A DNA stretch of 64,000 bases from Bacillus sp. (in: firmicutes) (lineage in GTDB: Bacteria; Bacillota; Bacilli; Bacillales; Bacillaceae_J), in assembly GCA_012842745.1 (NCBI GenBank), contig DUSF01000035.1, positions 1 through 64,000 of the forward strand, read 5' to 3'. Below, one piece after another: positions 44,729-55,839 of the stretch. Each line of letters begins with the position of its first letter. Positions within the stretch are counted from its first letter, which is position 1. The position numbers were made by a program, and so were the translations under genes. Under the pieces are notes generated by a model. The model had not been told where the DNA came from, did not search any database, and was given only the letters and a program-made list of their open reading frames with translations.

Positions 44729-45304
44729 TTATTTAACTTTTTCGATAGCAATGACGAATGGTGCATGATTGATTTGATTTAAAAAACGATATTGAAGAAC
44801 ATGGGCCCACTTTTGATCAATTGTTTCGACAAATTCCAAAAGCTGATCGCGTTCTAATTGCCCTTCAGGATGTCCGTGATAGATGACAAGGATAATAAGG
44901 CCTTCGATTGCCATAATTTTTAGCAATTGCTTTACAGCATTAATCGTTGAATCTGCTGTTGTGACAATTGTTTTGTCACCGCCAGGTAAATAACCTAAAT
45001 TGAAAATAGCTGCTTTTAGTTTCTCGCGATGTTCACTTGGAACGCTGTTTTCTAGTTCATCATGGCTTCTTAGAAAAAGTTCGACTCTTTCTTCGAGGCC
45101 GCTTTCTTTAAGTCGTGCTTGTGTAGTTGCCATGGCTTGCGCTTGAATATCAAACCCATACACTTTTCCGTTAGGGCCGACTAGTTTAGCAAGAAGTTCG
45201 GTATCATGGCCATTTCCTACAGTAGCATCGATGGCAACATCGCCCGCTTTTACTGCTGATTCAAGTAATGAGTGGGCAAATGGCAAAACTCTTTTTAAAA
45301 TCAT
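44729..45304 (-). CDS. mnmM: tRNA wobble-uridine methyltransferase MnmM (YtqB)
   Basis: A 191-residue class I SAM methyltransferase. Motif I is VAIDATVGNGHDTELLA; later motifs are YGFDIQAQA and FNLGYLPGGDK. The family (formerly a putative rRNA methylase) methylates nm5U34 to mnm5U34 in Gram-positive tRNAs. ATG 45304 overlaps the ytqA stop by 4 bases (ATGA), with AAGGTTG upstream. It is coupled to ytqA. Confidence 0.88.
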   Translation of the reverse strand: MILKRVLPFAHSLLESAVKAGDVAIDATVGNGHDTELLAKLVGPNGKVYGFDIQAQAMATTQARLKESGLEERVELFLRSHDELENSVPSEHREKLKAAIFNLGYLPGGDKTIVTTADSTINAVKQLLKIMAIEGLIILVIYHGHPEGQLERDQLLEFVETIDQKWAHVLQYRFLNQINHAPFVIAIEKVK

Positions 45305-46257
45305 GATGAACAACCTTCTTTAACAGCGTATTTGCCCTGCCAGCTATCACGGCGTTGTAGTTCCGCGTCAATTGCATTTAAAACTTCCCATTTTCTTAGG
45401 CTCCACATTGGCCCAATCATTAAATCTGGCGGCCCGTCGCCTGTAATACGGTGAATGACAAGTTCAGCTGGTAAAATTTCTAATTGATCACATACTAACT
45501 TTACATATTGTTCAAAAGATAAAAATTGTAAGAGTCCTTTTTCATATTGCTTGACCATTGGTGTCCCTTTCAGCAAATGAAGGAGATGGATTTTTATGCC
45601 TTGGATATCAAGCTTGGCCACTTCTTTTGCGGTTTCCAGCATCATTTCCGGGGTTTCTTGCGGCAAACCGTTAATAATATGAGCGCATACTTTAATCCCA
45701 TGCTTGCGCAATTTCGCTACCCCTTCTTTATAACAGTCATAATCATGTGCGCGGTTAATAAGGTTTGCTGTTGTTTCGTGTACAGTTTGCAGACCAAGTT
45801 CAACCCACAAATAAGTCCGTTCATTTAATTCCGCTAAATACTCAACAACATCATCTGGCAGACAGTCCGGTCTTGTTGCAATTGATAAGCCAATGACATC
45901 AGGCTGTTGTAAAATCATTTCGTATTTTTCACGAAGCTCATCTACAGGAGCATACGTATTTGAAAATGCTTGGAAGTAGCCAAGGTATTTTCCATCCTTC
46001 CATTTTTCATGCATCTTCATTTTTATATTGATAAATTGCTTTACTAAATCATCTGCCCTGTTGCCGGCAAAATCACCAGAGCCAGCTGCGCTGCAAAACG
46101 TACAGCCACCAAAAGCAACTTTTCCATCACGGTTTGGGCAATCAAAGCCGCCATCTAGTGAAATCTTAAATACTTTATGTCCAAACGTCTTCCGTAAATG
46201 ATAATTCCATGTGTGGTAACGTTTCTTGTCTGAGGCATAAGGGAACTGTTTCGTCAT
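45301..46257 (-). CDS. mnmL: Radical SAM protein MnmL (YtqA)
   Basis: A 318-residue TIGR01212-type radical SAM enzyme. The cluster cysteines are in DCPNRDGKVAFGGCTFCS (near 36-54). It has GLSIATRPDCLPDDV and WVELGLQTVHE as in the Elp3-like barrel. In Gram-positive bacteria YtqA has been linked to converting cmnm5U34 to nm5U34, the step before YtqB. This role is from recent family knowledge. The ATG has GGAGGGA upstream. It is first in the ytqAB operon. Confidence 0.88.
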   Translation of the reverse strand: MTKQFPYASDKKRYHTWNYHLRKTFGHKVFKISLDGGFDCPNRDGKVAFGGCTFCSAAGSGDFAGNRADDLVKQFINIKMKMHEKWKDGKYLGYFQAFSNTYAPVDELREKYEMILQQPDVIGLSIATRPDCLPDDVVEYLAELNERTYLWVELGLQTVHETTANLINRAHDYDCYKEGVAKLRKHGIKVCAHIINGLPQETPEMMLETAKEVAKLDIQGIKIHLLHLLKGTPMVKQYEKGLLQFLSFEQYVKLVCDQLEILPAELVIHRITGDGPPDLMIGPMWSLRKWEVLNAIDAELQRRDSWQGKYAVKEGCSS

Positions 46258-46393
46258 TTATATTCCCTCCTTCTTTTTTAAATACAACTGTCATTTTAGC
46301 ATGCTTCTTGTCCCGTTATCAATCGAATAACAATAAAGCAAAATGTACAAAATAAAAATGTTCTACTCCATATACAGTAAAGGGGGAAAAACA

Positions 46394-46669
46394 ATGGCAA
46401 CACGTGCATCCGTTGATCAATTTGTCAACAGAGCCGAAGAGGCTTGTAAATATGCTTTGGAACAATTAGAAATTGCCAATCAGCAGGAGCATTATAACAC
46501 GACAGAGTATACAAATGCGCAAAGAATGTTAAACGAGGCCTACAATGATTTACAAAAATTAATGTTAAGCTCTAATAAGCAACAAAAGGAACGCTTATAC
46601 AGGATGCAATTACAAATTAATCGCATCCAAAATGATTTAGTTTTAGACGAGCAAAACTTATTAATGTAA
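46394..46669 (+). CDS. ytzC: Small helical protein YtzC (DUF2524)
   Basis: A 91-residue soluble protein, predicted to be two long helices: MATRASVDQFVNRAEEA, then QEHYNTTEYTNAQRMLNEA and SSNKQQKERLYRMQLQIN. It matches B. subtilis YtzC, of unknown function. ATG 46394 has AAGGGGG 7 bases upstream; the ORF extends 51 bases further without a ribosome site. It lies just ahead of the leuS promoter. Confidence 0.88.
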   Translation: MATRASVDQFVNRAEEACKYALEQLEIANQQEHYNTTEYTNAQRMLNEAYNDLQKLMLSSNKQQKERLYRMQLQINRIQNDLVLDEQNLLM

Positions 46670-46689
46670 ACTATATTCAAGGCGAGTAC

Positions 46690-46718
46690 TTGACAATAAA
46701 CGTACAAATTCTTAAAAT
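46690..46718 (+). promoter_or_regulatory. leuS promoter
   Basis: A perfect TTGACA (46690-46695) and TAAAAT (46713-46718) are 17 bases apart, about 40 bases before the T-box leader. Confidence 0.75.
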
Positions 46719-46754
46719 ACAGACTATATGATAAAACAACTATGATGAGGAATA

Positions 46755-47007
46755 GTAATGTTGAATAAGTCTTAAAGAGAGTTGGCGGTTGGTGCAAGTC
46801 AATAACTTATCATCATGAACTCACCTCTAAGTTGCAAATGTGAATGGAGTAATGTTTGCCGTATCAACCGCGTTAAGGGATAATAAGTGAGTGTAATCTT
46901 TATGTGATAAAAGCATGAAGATTTACTAATCGTGGGTGGTACCGCGGGAAGTTTGATTATAACCTCTCGTCCCTGGTTATTATTTAACTAGGGCGGGAGG
47001 TTTTTTT
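46755..47007 (+). promoter_or_regulatory. T-box leader of leuS
   Basis: The T-box motif GGGTGGTACCGCGG lies at 46934-46947. Stem I carries AGAGAGTTGG and GGTGCAAG. The specifier loop reads GAA-CTC-ACC with CTC (leucine) at 46820-46822. The terminator AACCTC...GGGAGGTT (46961-47002) ends in seven T residues. Uncharged leucyl-tRNA should favour the antiterminator and leuS transcription. Confidence 0.96.
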
Positions 47008-47074
47008 ATTAAATAATGATTAAGTAATTACACCATACATAAAACGAATAAATTAGTAGCTCAGGAGGGTTTTT

Positions 47075-49495
47075 ATGTCATTTGATCATAAGATAATCGA
47101 AAAGAAATGGCAAACATATTGGGAAGAAAATAAAACGTTTAAAACAACAGAAGAGAAGGATCAGCCTAAATTTTATGCTTTGGATATGTTTCCATATCCG
47201 TCTGGTGCTGGTCTCCATGTTGGGCATCCAGAAGGTTACACGGCAACCGATATTCTTTCAAGAATGAAGCGGATGCAAGGTTACAATGTCCTCCATCCAA
47301 TGGGCTGGGATGCATTCGGTCTTCCAGCAGAGCAGTATGCGTTAGATACAGGAAATGATCCGGCTGAATTTACAGCGAAAAATATTAATACATTTAAAAG
47401 ACAAATTAAATCACTTGGATTTTCCTATGATTGGGACCGTGAAATTAATACAACAGACCCTGATTATTATAAATGGACACAATGGATTTTTCTAAAGCTG
47501 TATGAGAAAGGGCTGGCCTATGTTGATGAAGTACCAGTGAACTGGTGCCCTGCTCTAGGAACCGTCTTAGCGAACGAAGAAGTAATTGATGGGAAAAGTG
47601 AGCGCGGTGGACATCCTGTCGAGAGAAAGCCAATGAGACAATGGATGTTAAAAATTACTGCTTATGCGGATCGTCTCCTTGAAGATTTAGAAGAACTTGA
47701 TTGGCCTGAAAGTATTAAAGATATGCAGCGAAATTGGATTGGCCGTTCTGAAGGTGCGGAAATTATGTTTGAAATCGAAGGCATCGATAAAACTTTTGAA
47801 GTCTTTACAACAAGACCAGATACAATATTTGGAGCTACCTATGCTGTACTTGCGCCAGAGCACCCACTAGTTCCTGAAATTACAAAGCCTGAGCAAAAAG
47901 CAGCGATTGAAGCCTATCTTGAGCAAATTAAATCAAAGAGCGACCTTGAAAGAACCGATTTAGCGAAAGAAAAAACAGGTGTGTTTACAGGTGCCTATGC
48001 AATCAATCCAGTAAATCAAGAAAAAATGCCAATCTGGATTGCTGACTATGTATTAATGGGTTATGGCTCAGGTGCAATCATGGCGGTGCCTGCCCATGAT
48101 GAACGCGACTATGAATTTGCTGTGAAATTTGAATTGCCGATTAAAGAAGTTGTAGCAGGTGGAGAGGTTTCAAAAGAAGCTTATACAGGTGATGGCGTTC
48201 ATGTAAATTCAGCCTTCTTGAATGGTTTAAATAAAGAAGAAGGAATTAAAAAGGCAATTGAATGGTTTGAGGGCAACGGTAAAGGTAAGAAGAAGATTTC
48301 ATACCGCCTGCGCGACTGGTTATTCAGCCGCCAACGCTATTGGGGTGAGCCGATTCCAGTTATCCATTGGGAAGATGGAACAACTACAACTGTACGAGAA
48401 GAAGAATTGCCTTTAATTCTTCCAAAAACAGACAATATTAAACCATCAGGTACAGGTGAATCACCGCTCGCCATTATTGAAGATTGGGTAAATGTTGTTG
48501 ACCATGAAACAGGTAAAAAGGGTCGTCGTGAAACAAATACGATGCCGCAATGGGCTGGTAGTTGCTGGTATTTCTTGCGTTTTATTGATCCAACAAACAG
48601 CGAGCATCTTGCAGACCCTGAAAAATTAAAGCAATGGCTGCCAATCGATATTTATATCGGCGGTGCAGAGCATGCTGTATTGCACTTATTATACGCTCGT
48701 TTTTGGTATAAATTCCTATATGATATTGGTGTTGTTCCTACGAAAGAGCCATTCCAAAAGCTATTCAACCAAGGAATGATTCTTGGGGAAAATAACGAAA
48801 AAATGAGTAAATCAAAAGGAAATGTTGTCAATCCTGATGATATTATTGAAAGCCATGGTGCCGATACGCTTCGCCTCTATGAAATGTTTATGGGTCCATT
48901 AGATGCATCAATTGCTTGGTCTACAAATGGACTTGATGGTGCCCGTCGTTTCTTAGATCGGATTTGGCGCTTATTTGTGACAGATGACGGAACATTAAAT
49001 GCGAAAATCACTGAAAATGGGGAGTCAAAGTCTTTAGAGCGCGTTTATCATCAAACAGTGAAAAAGGTTACAGATGATTATGAACACTTGCGCTTCAATG
49101 TGGCAATTTCACAAATGATGGTATTTATTAATGATGCCTATAAAGCGGAAACATTGCCGCTCGACTATATGAAAGGCTTTGTAAAATTATTATCTCCTAT
49201 AGCTCCACATGTAGCGGAGGAGCTTTGGGAAAAACTTGGGGCTAGTAAAGGTTCGATTAGCTTTGAAGCTTGGCCAAGCTATGATGAATCGAAGCTTGTG
49301 GAGGATGAAGTTGAGATTGTTGTCCAGCTTAATGGCAAAGTTCGTACAAAACTATTAATTCCGAAAGATGCTACGAAGGAATTAATGGAAGAAATAGCTA
49401 TGAATGATGAAAAAGTAAAAGAAGACCTCGGAGGCAAAACAGTTCGCAAAGTAATTGCTGTTCCAGGGAAATTAGTGAATATCGTAGCTAACTAG
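47075..49495 (+). CDS. leuS: Leucyl-tRNA synthetase
   Basis: A class I aminoacyl-tRNA synthetase of 806 residues. The HIGH-like motif is [16 protein letters not shown] (about 41-56), with editing-domain [11 protein letters not shown] and [17 protein letters not shown], and the KMSKS motif is in [10 protein letters not shown]. The N-terminal start [16 protein letters not shown] is canonical. CAGGAGGG lies 8 bases before the ATG. A T-box controls it. Confidence 0.99.
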   Translation: MSFDHKIIEKKWQTYWEENKTFKTTEEKDQPKFYALDMFPYPSGAGLHVGHPEGYTATDILSRMKRMQGYNVLHPMGWDAFGLPAEQYALDTGNDPAEFTAKNINTFKRQIKSLGFSYDWDREINTTDPDYYKWTQWIFLKLYEKGLAYVDEVPVNWCPALGTVLANEEVIDGKSERGGHPVERKPMRQWMLKITAYADRLLEDLEELDWPESIKDMQRNWIGRSEGAEIMFEIEGIDKTFEVFTTRPDTIFGATYAVLAPEHPLVPEITKPEQKAAIEAYLEQIKSKSDLERTDLAKEKTGVFTGAYAINPVNQEKMPIWIADYVLMGYGSGAIMAVPAHDERDYEFAVKFELPIKEVVAGGEVSKEAYTGDGVHVNSAFLNGLNKEEGIKKAIEWFEGNGKGKKKISYRLRDWLFSRQRYWGEPIPVIHWEDGTTTTVREEELPLILPKTDNIKPSGTGESPLAIIEDWVNVVDHETGKKGRRETNTMPQWAGSCWYFLRFIDPTNSEHLADPEKLKQWLPIDIYIGGAEHAVLHLLYARFWYKFLYDIGVVPTKEPFQKLFNQGMILGENNEKMSKSKGNVVNPDDIIESHGADTLRLYEMFMGPLDASIAWSTNGLDGARRFLDRIWRLFVTDDGTLNAKITENGESKSLERVYHQTVKKVTDDYEHLRFNVAISQMMVFINDAYKAETLPLDYMKGFVKLLSPIAPHVAEELWEKLGASKGSISFEAWPSYDESKLVEDEVEIVVQLNGKVRTKLLIPKDATKELMEEIAMNDEKVKEDLGGKTVRKVIAVPGKLVNIVAN

Positions 49496-49510
49496 AAGAA
49501 TACTTTAAAT

Positions 49511-49560
49511 GAGGGGCTGTCCGATTAGTCGATTTATTTGGCTATCGGCTGCCTCTTTTT
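49511..49560 (+). terminator. Terminator of leuS
   Basis: An imperfect stem from GAGGGGC (49511) to GCTGCCTC (49555) is followed by five T residues. The left arm contains CTGTCCGATTAGTC, a variant of the palindrome arm at 44706. Confidence 0.75.
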
Positions 49561-49701
49561 CTGTTTGTAAATATATTCAAATAAAGTAATTTAAATGAAA
49601 AAGTTATTGAATGGTAAGGAAGATATGAGTATAATGTAATAGGTAAATAGTACCGTAAATGACAATATAATAAAATTTCAGACAGAAGATAGGAGGTAAA
49701 C

Positions 49702-51678
49702 ATGAAATCAATACAGTTCCGGATATTAGCGGCGTTTTTACTTGTAAGCTTGGTACCACTTAGCGCTTTAACAATTTACATGTTTAATAGTATGGAAGAA
49801 CAGTTGATTTTAAAAGAAAAAGAATCAATGACAGAGGTCGTTTCCGAAACGGGAAAACGGATGGACCAATGGTTAGAAAAGCAAATGGAAATGCTTAATT
49901 TATTAGCAAAAACAAAAGAAATAAAATCTGAAAATATTGATGAAATGCTACCGATTATGGCGGAGTTTAAATCGGGTTCATCAGTTTTTGAAACAGCCTT
50001 TTACGTAAAACCTGATGGTTACGTTTTTGCCCATACTACACAATCAAGTATTGGCAGTAATTATGCAGACCGTACATATATTCAAAAGGCTTTAAAAGGG
50101 GAAGCAAATTTCTCTGATGTCCTTGTTTCAAAGGCAACTGGAAATCCAATCGTTGTGATTGCAACCCCTGTTACAAAAGATGGGGAAATTGTCGGTGTAT
50201 TAGCAAGTAGTATTAATTTTAATGAATTTGTTGTTGAGTTTACAGCACAAGGCGACCAAATTGGTGAAATGTATTTAATTGACAACTTAAATGTTGTAAG
50301 AATGTCTTCAAATAATAAGGAATTTATTGGAAAAAATATCGATGAAATTTCTTTTAACCCAGAAATTAAGAATGTGTTAGCAAATAAGGCTGATATGCCA
50401 AAGGTTTTTGATGTCATTAGCAAGGCGGTTGAAGAGTTTATTTTTTATGCTCCTGTCTCAAAAATGGATTTTGGAATTTACTGGAGTGTACACAAAGCTG
50501 ATGTTGTCTCTATTTTCAAGCCAATTAAAATAAAAATGCTGATGCCAATGCTTGCAACATCTCTATTCGTGGTCATTATTGCTTTTATCCTTGCAAAAGG
50601 TATTACGCGACCATTAAAGATTATGGTTGATAGAATTAAAGATGTGGCCCATGGGGATGGGGATTTAACAAAACGATTGGAAGCCAATTCTTTAACAGAA
50701 ATAAATCAATTATCACAAAATATAAACGCGTTTATTGAAAATATCCATGGCATCGTTGCGAGAACATTAGAAACAGTTGCGAAGATGGACCAAACAATGC
50801 GGGAAGTAAATCAAGTTGTTGAACAGTCGGAAAAACATACATATGAAATTCATAAAGTGATTGACGATGTGAACCGGGATTTTAGTATTCAAGCTGATAA
50901 TACACAAAATGCCTCCAACGCTGTAGAGGAAATTGCTATCGGAATAAACCGAATTGCAGAAAATGCAGGGAGGGTTAGTGAGTATTCAGTTCAAGCAAAT
51001 ATAGAATCAAAAAACGGAAATGACACAATCGTGAAGGCAATGGAGCAAATGCAATTAGTTTCAGATTATGTTGCAGAGTCATCAGAAAAAATTAAATCGC
51101 TAGGTGAAAAATCGAACGATATTTCTAATATCGTCGCGGTAATTACCGATATCGCCGAACAAACGAATTTATTAGCTTTAAATGCAGCAATTGAGGCAGC
51201 ACGAGCAGGTGAACATGGCAAAGGCTTTGCGGTTGTTGCTGAAGAAGTGCGGAAGCTAGCTGATCAATCAAAACAATCAGCAGATGATATTATTGCGTTG
51301 ATTGCTAGTATTCAAGTTGATGCGGAAGCTTCTGTGACATCTATGGAAATTGTCTCAAAAGAAACAAATAATGGCTTAAGTCTAGTTGAAGATGCGGGTA
51401 GCGTATTTTCAACTATACTAGAACGAATGCAAAATGTTGCAAATGACATTCAGGAAGTAAGTGCCGCAGCAGAGGAAATAACAGCTGGTACAGAGGAAGC
51501 ATCAGCAAGTATACAAGGAGTATCACTAACGGCAGAGCACACAAAAGAAAAATCAAACAATATGAAATTATCAATAGAAGAAGAGTCAAAAATAATGTTG
51601 CAGCTAAGTTCAGCCGTTGATTCATTAGAAGAAGTAGGTACAGAATTAAAGGCTGCTATTAATCGGTTTAAAGTTTAG
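49702..51678 (+). CDS. Methyl-accepting chemotaxis protein with Cache sensor
   Basis: A membrane chemoreceptor of 658 residues. TM1 is near 7-29, a double-Cache ligand domain near 40-265 ([19 protein letters not shown] region; [19 protein letters not shown]), TM2 near 276-298, HAMP near 300-355, and a long coiled-coil signalling domain with the hairpin tip [19 protein letters not shown]. The tip is the canonical CheA/CheW-binding sequence. AGGAGGTAAAC precedes the ATG. The ligand is not predictable by eye. Confidence 0.95.
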   Translation: MKSIQFRILAAFLLVSLVPLSALTIYMFNSMEEQLILKEKESMTEVVSETGKRMDQWLEKQMEMLNLLAKTKEIKSENIDEMLPIMAEFKSGSSVFETAFYVKPDGYVFAHTTQSSIGSNYADRTYIQKALKGEANFSDVLVSKATGNPIVVIATPVTKDGEIVGVLASSINFNEFVVEFTAQGDQIGEMYLIDNLNVVRMSSNNKEFIGKNIDEISFNPEIKNVLANKADMPKVFDVISKAVEEFIFYAPVSKMDFGIYWSVHKADVVSIFKPIKIKMLMPMLATSLFVVIIAFILAKGITRPLKIMVDRIKDVAHGDGDLTKRLEANSLTEINQLSQNINAFIENIHGIVARTLETVAKMDQTMREVNQVVEQSEKHTYEIHKVIDDVNRDFSIQADNTQNASNAVEEIAIGINRIAENAGRVSEYSVQANIESKNGNDTIVKAMEQMQLVSDYVAESSEKIKSLGEKSNDISNIVAVITDIAEQTNLLALNAAIEAARAGEHGKGFAVVAEEVRKLADQSKQSADDIIALIASIQVDAEASVTSMEIVSKETNNGLSLVEDAGSVFSTILERMQNVANDIQEVSAAAEEITAGTEEASASIQGVSLTAEHTKEKSNNMKLSIEEESKIMLQLSSAVDSLEEVGTELKAAINRFKV

Positions 51679-51688
51679 ATTTTTTCAT

Positions 51689-51714
51689 ACAGGTGGAACG
51701 TAAATTCCACCTGT
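51689..51714. terminator. Hairpin between convergent genes
   Basis: ACAGGTGGAA (51689-51698) pairs perfectly with TTCCACCTGT (51705-51714). The T tracts are short on both sides. Confidence 0.7.
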
Positions 51715-51717
51715 TTA

Positions 51718-52989
51718 CTATTTGCTTTTGACCAGTTTTCCAGCATTAAGCCCAGCAAGCCTGCCTGTTACTAATGCAGCTGTAATATTAAATCCGCCTG
51801 TATAGCCATGGATATCTAAAATTTCACCGCAAAAATAAAGACCTTTCATAATTTTGGATGACATCTCTTTAGGATGAATTTCTTTGACAGAAACGCCCCC
51901 TCCAGTTACGAACGCTTTTTCAATTGGCAAGGTTCCATTTACTTTTACTTCAAATCTTTTTAAATCTTTTATAAATCCACGCAGCTTATCATTTGCAAGA
52001 TTGGCATATGTGACAGTCTCGTCGATATTATTTTTCTCCAGCAAAAATAATAAAAAACGCTCAGGAACTAGACCTTTTAAAACATTTTTAACAGCTTTTT
52101 TTGGATCGGATTTTAGTGATTTCATCACTTGCTGCAATAGCGTTTCCTCATTTTCATTTGGAAAGCAATCAATTGAAATGATAATTTCTTCCGTTTTATA
52201 TTTTTGCAAAGCTTTTACAACAAATTGGCTACAGCGTAAGATGGCTGGCCCTGATAAGCCGAAGTGGGTAAAAATCATATCCATCTGATGGGTAACAATC
52301 GGTTTGCCTTTTGGATTTAAAACAGAAATGGCAACATCACGAAGTGAAAGTCCTTGTAAAACTTTATTTTTGATGAAGTTTTCAGCAGATGTTAATGGCA
52401 CCTCTGTAGGATAAAGGTCTGTTACGGTATGGCCTGCCTTCTTTGCCCATGCATAGCCATCCCCTGTTGAGCCAGTATGTGGGACGGATTTTCCACCGAC
52501 AGCAACAACGATGGCCTTTGCCTGAATGACCGTTCCATTTTGTAATTTGATGCCAACAACCTTGCTTTCGTCGTATAGTAATTCCTTTACAGCAGCTTTT
52601 GTTTGAATATCAACATGCAGCTTTTTTAATTGGCCAATAAGCGTATCTATGACAGATTGCGCTTTATCCGAAGCAGGAAACATCCGTCCATGATCTTCCT
52701 CTTTTAATTTCACCCCTAGATTTTCAAAAAAACGAATGATATCAAGATTATTAAATTCGGAAAAGGCGCTATATAAAAAACGGCCATTTCCTGGGATATG
52801 TTTAATAATTTCATCTACTGGAAGCCGATTTGTGACATTACAGCGCCCACCGCCGGAAATGGCAAGCTTTTGCCCTAAGTTTTCTCCTTTATCAAGCAAT
52901 AGCACCTTGCATTTTTGTTCTCCAGCAGCAATCGCTGCCATCAACCCAGAAGGTCCGCCCCCAATGACAACCACATCATAATTGTTCAT
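51718..52989 (-). CDS. ytfP: HI0933-family flavoprotein YtfP
   Basis: A 423-residue NAD(P)/FAD-dependent oxidoreductase. The N-terminal dinucleotide fold has [30 protein letters not shown] follows, and the C-terminal FAD segment ends [19 protein letters not shown]. The family (BaiN/HI0933-like) has no firmly established physiological substrate in Bacillus. It is cytoplasmic. It is divergent from ytgP. The ribosome site upstream of the ATG is a moderate AAAGATGG. Confidence 0.9.
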   Translation of the reverse strand: MNNYDVVVIGGGPSGLMAAIAAGEQKCKVLLLDKGENLGQKLAISGGGRCNVTNRLPVDEIIKHIPGNGRFLYSAFSEFNNLDIIRFFENLGVKLKEEDHGRMFPASDKAQSVIDTLIGQLKKLHVDIQTKAAVKELLYDESKVVGIKLQNGTVIQAKAIVVAVGGKSVPHTGSTGDGYAWAKKAGHTVTDLYPTEVPLTSAENFIKNKVLQGLSLRDVAISVLNPKGKPIVTHQMDMIFTHFGLSGPAILRCSQFVVKALQKYKTEEIIISIDCFPNENEETLLQQVMKSLKSDPKKAVKNVLKGLVPERFLLFLLEKNNIDETVTYANLANDKLRGFIKDLKRFEVKVNGTLPIEKAFVTGGGVSVKEIHPKEMSSKIMKGLYFCGEILDIHGYTGGFNITAALVTGRLAGLNAGKLVKSK

Positions 52990-53094
52990 AATCCACCATC
53001 TTTCCTAGGTACGTACTGTATGTTAAAATACAGAAGTTGCAATAGCTTGTCAAATGATGTATATTTTTAGTTTTTTACTAGATGGAGGGCAAAA

Positions 53095-54729
53095 ATGTCC
53101 GGTTCAAAATTTCTTAAAGGAACTTTAATTCTTACAGGAGCAACCTTTATCTCCAAGTTTTTAGGGATGATTTATGTTTTTCCATTTTACTCGATTGTTG
53201 GAAATATGGGGGGTGCGCTTTATACCTATGCTTACATACCATACACGATTTTATTAAGTATGGCGACGATGGGTGTTCCCTTGGCGGTTTCAAAATTTGT
53301 ATCAAAATATAACGCATTAGGCGACTATCATACAGGTAGAAAACTGTTTAAAACAGGACTTGTGTTAATGCTAGTGAGCGGTGTGATTTCTTTTTTTGTT
53401 TTTTATAGTATCGCTCCTTGGTTAGCGCCGCATATCATTGGAAAAAATGAATATGGAATTAAGCATGAAGAGGTTGTTTATGTCATTAGAATGGTCAGTA
53501 CAGCCCTTATTATTGTGCCGGCAATGAGTATTATTAGGGGCTTTTTTCAAGGCTATCAATCGATGGAACCTACTGCTGTTTCTCAAGTCATTGAGCAAAT
53601 TGCCAGGATTATCTTTTTATTAATCGGTAGTTACATTGTCATGAAGGTGTTGCATGGCGATCTCCACGTTGCCGTTGGGTTATCTGTTTTTGCGGCTACA
53701 ATTGGTGCCATTGCTGGTATGGGCGTCCTTCTTTGGTTTTGGTATAAAAGAAAGGATCATTTGAATGAATTGCTTGCGAAAAGTACAGTAACAAGCAATA
53801 TTACGACGAAAGCGATGCTTTTAGAGTTGGTAACCTATGCTGGTCCGTTTGTATTTGTATCATTGGCAATTCCCTTATATCAATTAGTCGATGAATTTAC
53901 ATTCAACCGAGCTATGGAGAGTATTAATAAAGGTGGAGACTATGCTCATGGATTGTTTTCAATTTTAAATATGTATGGTCATAAATTAATTATGATTCCA
54001 GTTTCACTGGCAACAGCATTTGGATTAACGCTAGTTCCTACGATTACACAATCTTTTACAGAAAAAAATTTTAAGCAATTACATAAGCAAATCTCGCAAT
54101 CATTGCAAATCATTATGTTTTTAACACTGCCTGCCGCATTTGGTTTAGCAGTGGTGGCAGGTCCAACAATCGGGGCACTTTTTAATATTGAAATTATCAG
54201 TACCGGGAGTGGCATTATTCGTTACTATGCACCGGTAGCACTGTTATTTGCTTTATTTACGGTTACAGCTGCTATTTTACAAGGAATCAATCAACAGCGC
54301 TTTGCAGTCTATGGTATGTTTGCAGGTTTACTAGTAAAATTAATTTTAAATTTCCCGTTTATTAAGCTTTTTGAAATTTACGGTGTGATTTGGGCAACCG
54401 GAATCGGCTTTTTTATTTCAATCGTATTTAATTTCTGGGCCATTAAAAAATATGCGAATTTCCGTTTTAAATTTACGATACGCCGCAGTATGTTAATTTC
54501 TATTTTTGTATGTATGATGGTTGTTGTTGTTCAGTTAGTGCTGTGGCTATTATCGTTTATGATTCATTATGAAAACGGGCGCACCCAGTCTATTCTTGTT
54601 TTGGTCCTATCAATTACGGCTGGGGCGGGAGTGTATTTGTACTTGAGCATGCAAAGTGGTTTAGCTGGAAAGGTTTTAGGTTATCGCTTCAAATTTTTAC
54701 AAAAAGAAAAGCAAAAGGCGAACGGGTAG
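53095..54729 (+). CDS. ytgP: MurJ-like lipid II flippase YtgP
   Basis: A 544-residue polytopic membrane protein of the MOP/PST exporter superfamily with about 14 spans. The N-terminus KGTLILTGATFISKFLGMIYVFPF and the IIRGFFQGYQSMEPTAVSQVIEQIARI segment are typical of YtgP/SpoVB. In B. subtilis YtgP can flip lipid II. GGAGGGC lies 6 bases before the ATG. The sporulation paralogue SpoVB is less likely given the locus. Confidence 0.93.
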   Translation: MSGSKFLKGTLILTGATFISKFLGMIYVFPFYSIVGNMGGALYTYAYIPYTILLSMATMGVPLAVSKFVSKYNALGDYHTGRKLFKTGLVLMLVSGVISFFVFYSIAPWLAPHIIGKNEYGIKHEEVVYVIRMVSTALIIVPAMSIIRGFFQGYQSMEPTAVSQVIEQIARIIFLLIGSYIVMKVLHGDLHVAVGLSVFAATIGAIAGMGVLLWFWYKRKDHLNELLAKSTVTSNITTKAMLLELVTYAGPFVFVSLAIPLYQLVDEFTFNRAMESINKGGDYAHGLFSILNMYGHKLIMIPVSLATAFGLTLVPTITQSFTEKNFKQLHKQISQSLQIIMFLTLPAAFGLAVVAGPTIGALFNIEIISTGSGIIRYYAPVALLFALFTVTAAILQGINQQRFAVYGMFAGLLVKLILNFPFIKLFEIYGVIWATGIGFFISIVFNFWAIKKYANFRFKFTIRRSMLISIFVCMMVVVVQLVLWLLSFMIHYENGRTQSILVLVLSITAGAGVYLYLSMQSGLAGKVLGYRFKFLQKEKQKANG

Positions 54730-54736
54730 TTCGCCT
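54716..54736. terminator. Hairpin over the ytgP stop
   Basis: AGGCGAA (54716-54722) pairs with TTCGCCT (54730-54736). The TAG stop lies in the loop. The plus-side T tract is weak (CTTATTT). Confidence 0.55.
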
Positions 54737-54741
54737 CTTAT

Positions 54742-54981
54742 TTACCACTGTTCTTGGGTAATACCGAATTGTCGTTCAACCCGCTGTAGGCGGCGGTTTA
54801 ATCTGTTAAGACGTTCTGTATTGCGCTGTAGTTGATTTTCAAGTTGCTCTAAGCGCCGATTTACGTTCCCTCCACCGCTAGGAAATCCTCCACTGGGAAA
54901 TCCCCCACTTGTAGGAAATCCACTGCTAGGGAATCCGCTAGGGAAGCCATATTGTCGCTCATAGTCATAATAATAGCTCAT
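54742..54981 (-). CDS. GFPSG-repeat plus coiled-coil small protein
   Basis: A 79-residue protein in two parts. Residues 1-38 are tyrosine-rich (MSYYYDYERQYG), then five GFPSG/GFPTSG-type repeats. Residues 39-75 are a heptad coiled coil rich in Arg, Asn and Leu (RRLEQLENQLQ, RLNRLNRRLQRVE). AGGAGAG lies about 8 bases before the ATG. The composition resembles small spore-coat proteins of Bacillus, but this is only a likeness. It may oligomerise through the coil. Confidence 0.65.
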   Translation of the reverse strand: MSYYYDYERQYGFPSGFPSSGFPTSGGFPSGGFPSGGGNVNRRLEQLENQLQRNTERLNRLNRRLQRVERQFGITQEQW

Positions 54982-55116
54982 GATTTTCTCTCCTTTTCTT
55001 GATGTACATATTACCTTACTAATCTATGCGAAATAGGTTATTGTGGACTAAACGGATGCCCATTTAAGAAAATGGTGAGGGTTGTTGCAAAATTAAATGA
55101 ATGGGAGGGCTTTGAA

Positions 55117-55839
55117 GTGAGAATTGATAAGCTGCTAGCGAATGCTGGCTTCGGAAGTAGGAAAGAGGTTAAGAAATTATTGAAGACAGGTGCGGTCCAA
55201 ATAAACGATAACGTTGTAAAAGATCCTCAGACCCACCTCAATCCTGAAACAGATCATGTAACTGTTCACGGGGGAATCGTAGCATACAAAGAGTTTATTT
55301 ATTTAATGATGAATAAACCTATGGGTGTTATTTCGGCAACAGAAGATCAATACGATGAAACGGTGATTGATTTACTTGAAATGGAAGATCAAATCTATGA
55401 GCCTTTTCCCGTGGGCCGCCTTGATAAAGATACGGTCGGTTTATTATTATTAACGAATGACGGTCAATTAGCACATCAGCTTTTATCGCCGAAAAAACAT
55501 GTACCGAAAACATATTATGCGAAAATTGCTGGAATTGTAACTAAGGATGATATAACAGCATTTGAAAATGGCGTAACTCTTGATGACGGTTATAAAACAA
55601 AGCCAGCAGAGCTTGTTATATTGTCCACTGATGCTGCTGAAAATCGCTCGGAAATTGAATTAACAATAACAGAGGGGAAATTTCATCAAGTGAAGCGAAT
55701 GTTTGAGGCTGTGAATAAAAAGGTTACTTTTTTAATGCGAATAAAAATGGGGCCGATATCACTTGATGAATCGTTAAAACCAGGCGAATACCGGGAGCTT
55801 GATGATGAGGAAGTTGAAGTGTTAAAGCTCAATAAATAA
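55117..55839 (+). CDS. RsuA-family 16S rRNA pseudouridine synthase
   Basis: A 240-residue enzyme. An N-terminal S4 RNA-binding domain (RIDKLLANAGFGSRKEVKKL, about 2-60) is followed by the catalytic domain with the nucleophile aspartate in PVGRLDKDTVGLLLLTNDG and a C-terminal ITEGKFHQVKRMFEAV. It modifies a uridine in small-subunit rRNA. I chose GTG at 55117, 7 bases after GGGAGGG, which begins exactly at the S4 domain; the upstream ATG would add 15 unrelated residues. The B. subtilis counterpart is, I think, ytzG. Confidence 0.92.
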   Translation: MRIDKLLANAGFGSRKEVKKLLKTGAVQINDNVVKDPQTHLNPETDHVTVHGGIVAYKEFIYLMMNKPMGVISATEDQYDETVIDLLEMEDQIYEPFPVGRLDKDTVGLLLLTNDGQLAHQLLSPKKHVPKTYYAKIAGIVTKDDITAFENGVTLDDGYKTKPAELVILSTDAAENRSEIELTITEGKFHQVKRMFEAVNKKVTFLMRIKMGPISLDESLKPGEYRELDDEEVEVLKLNK

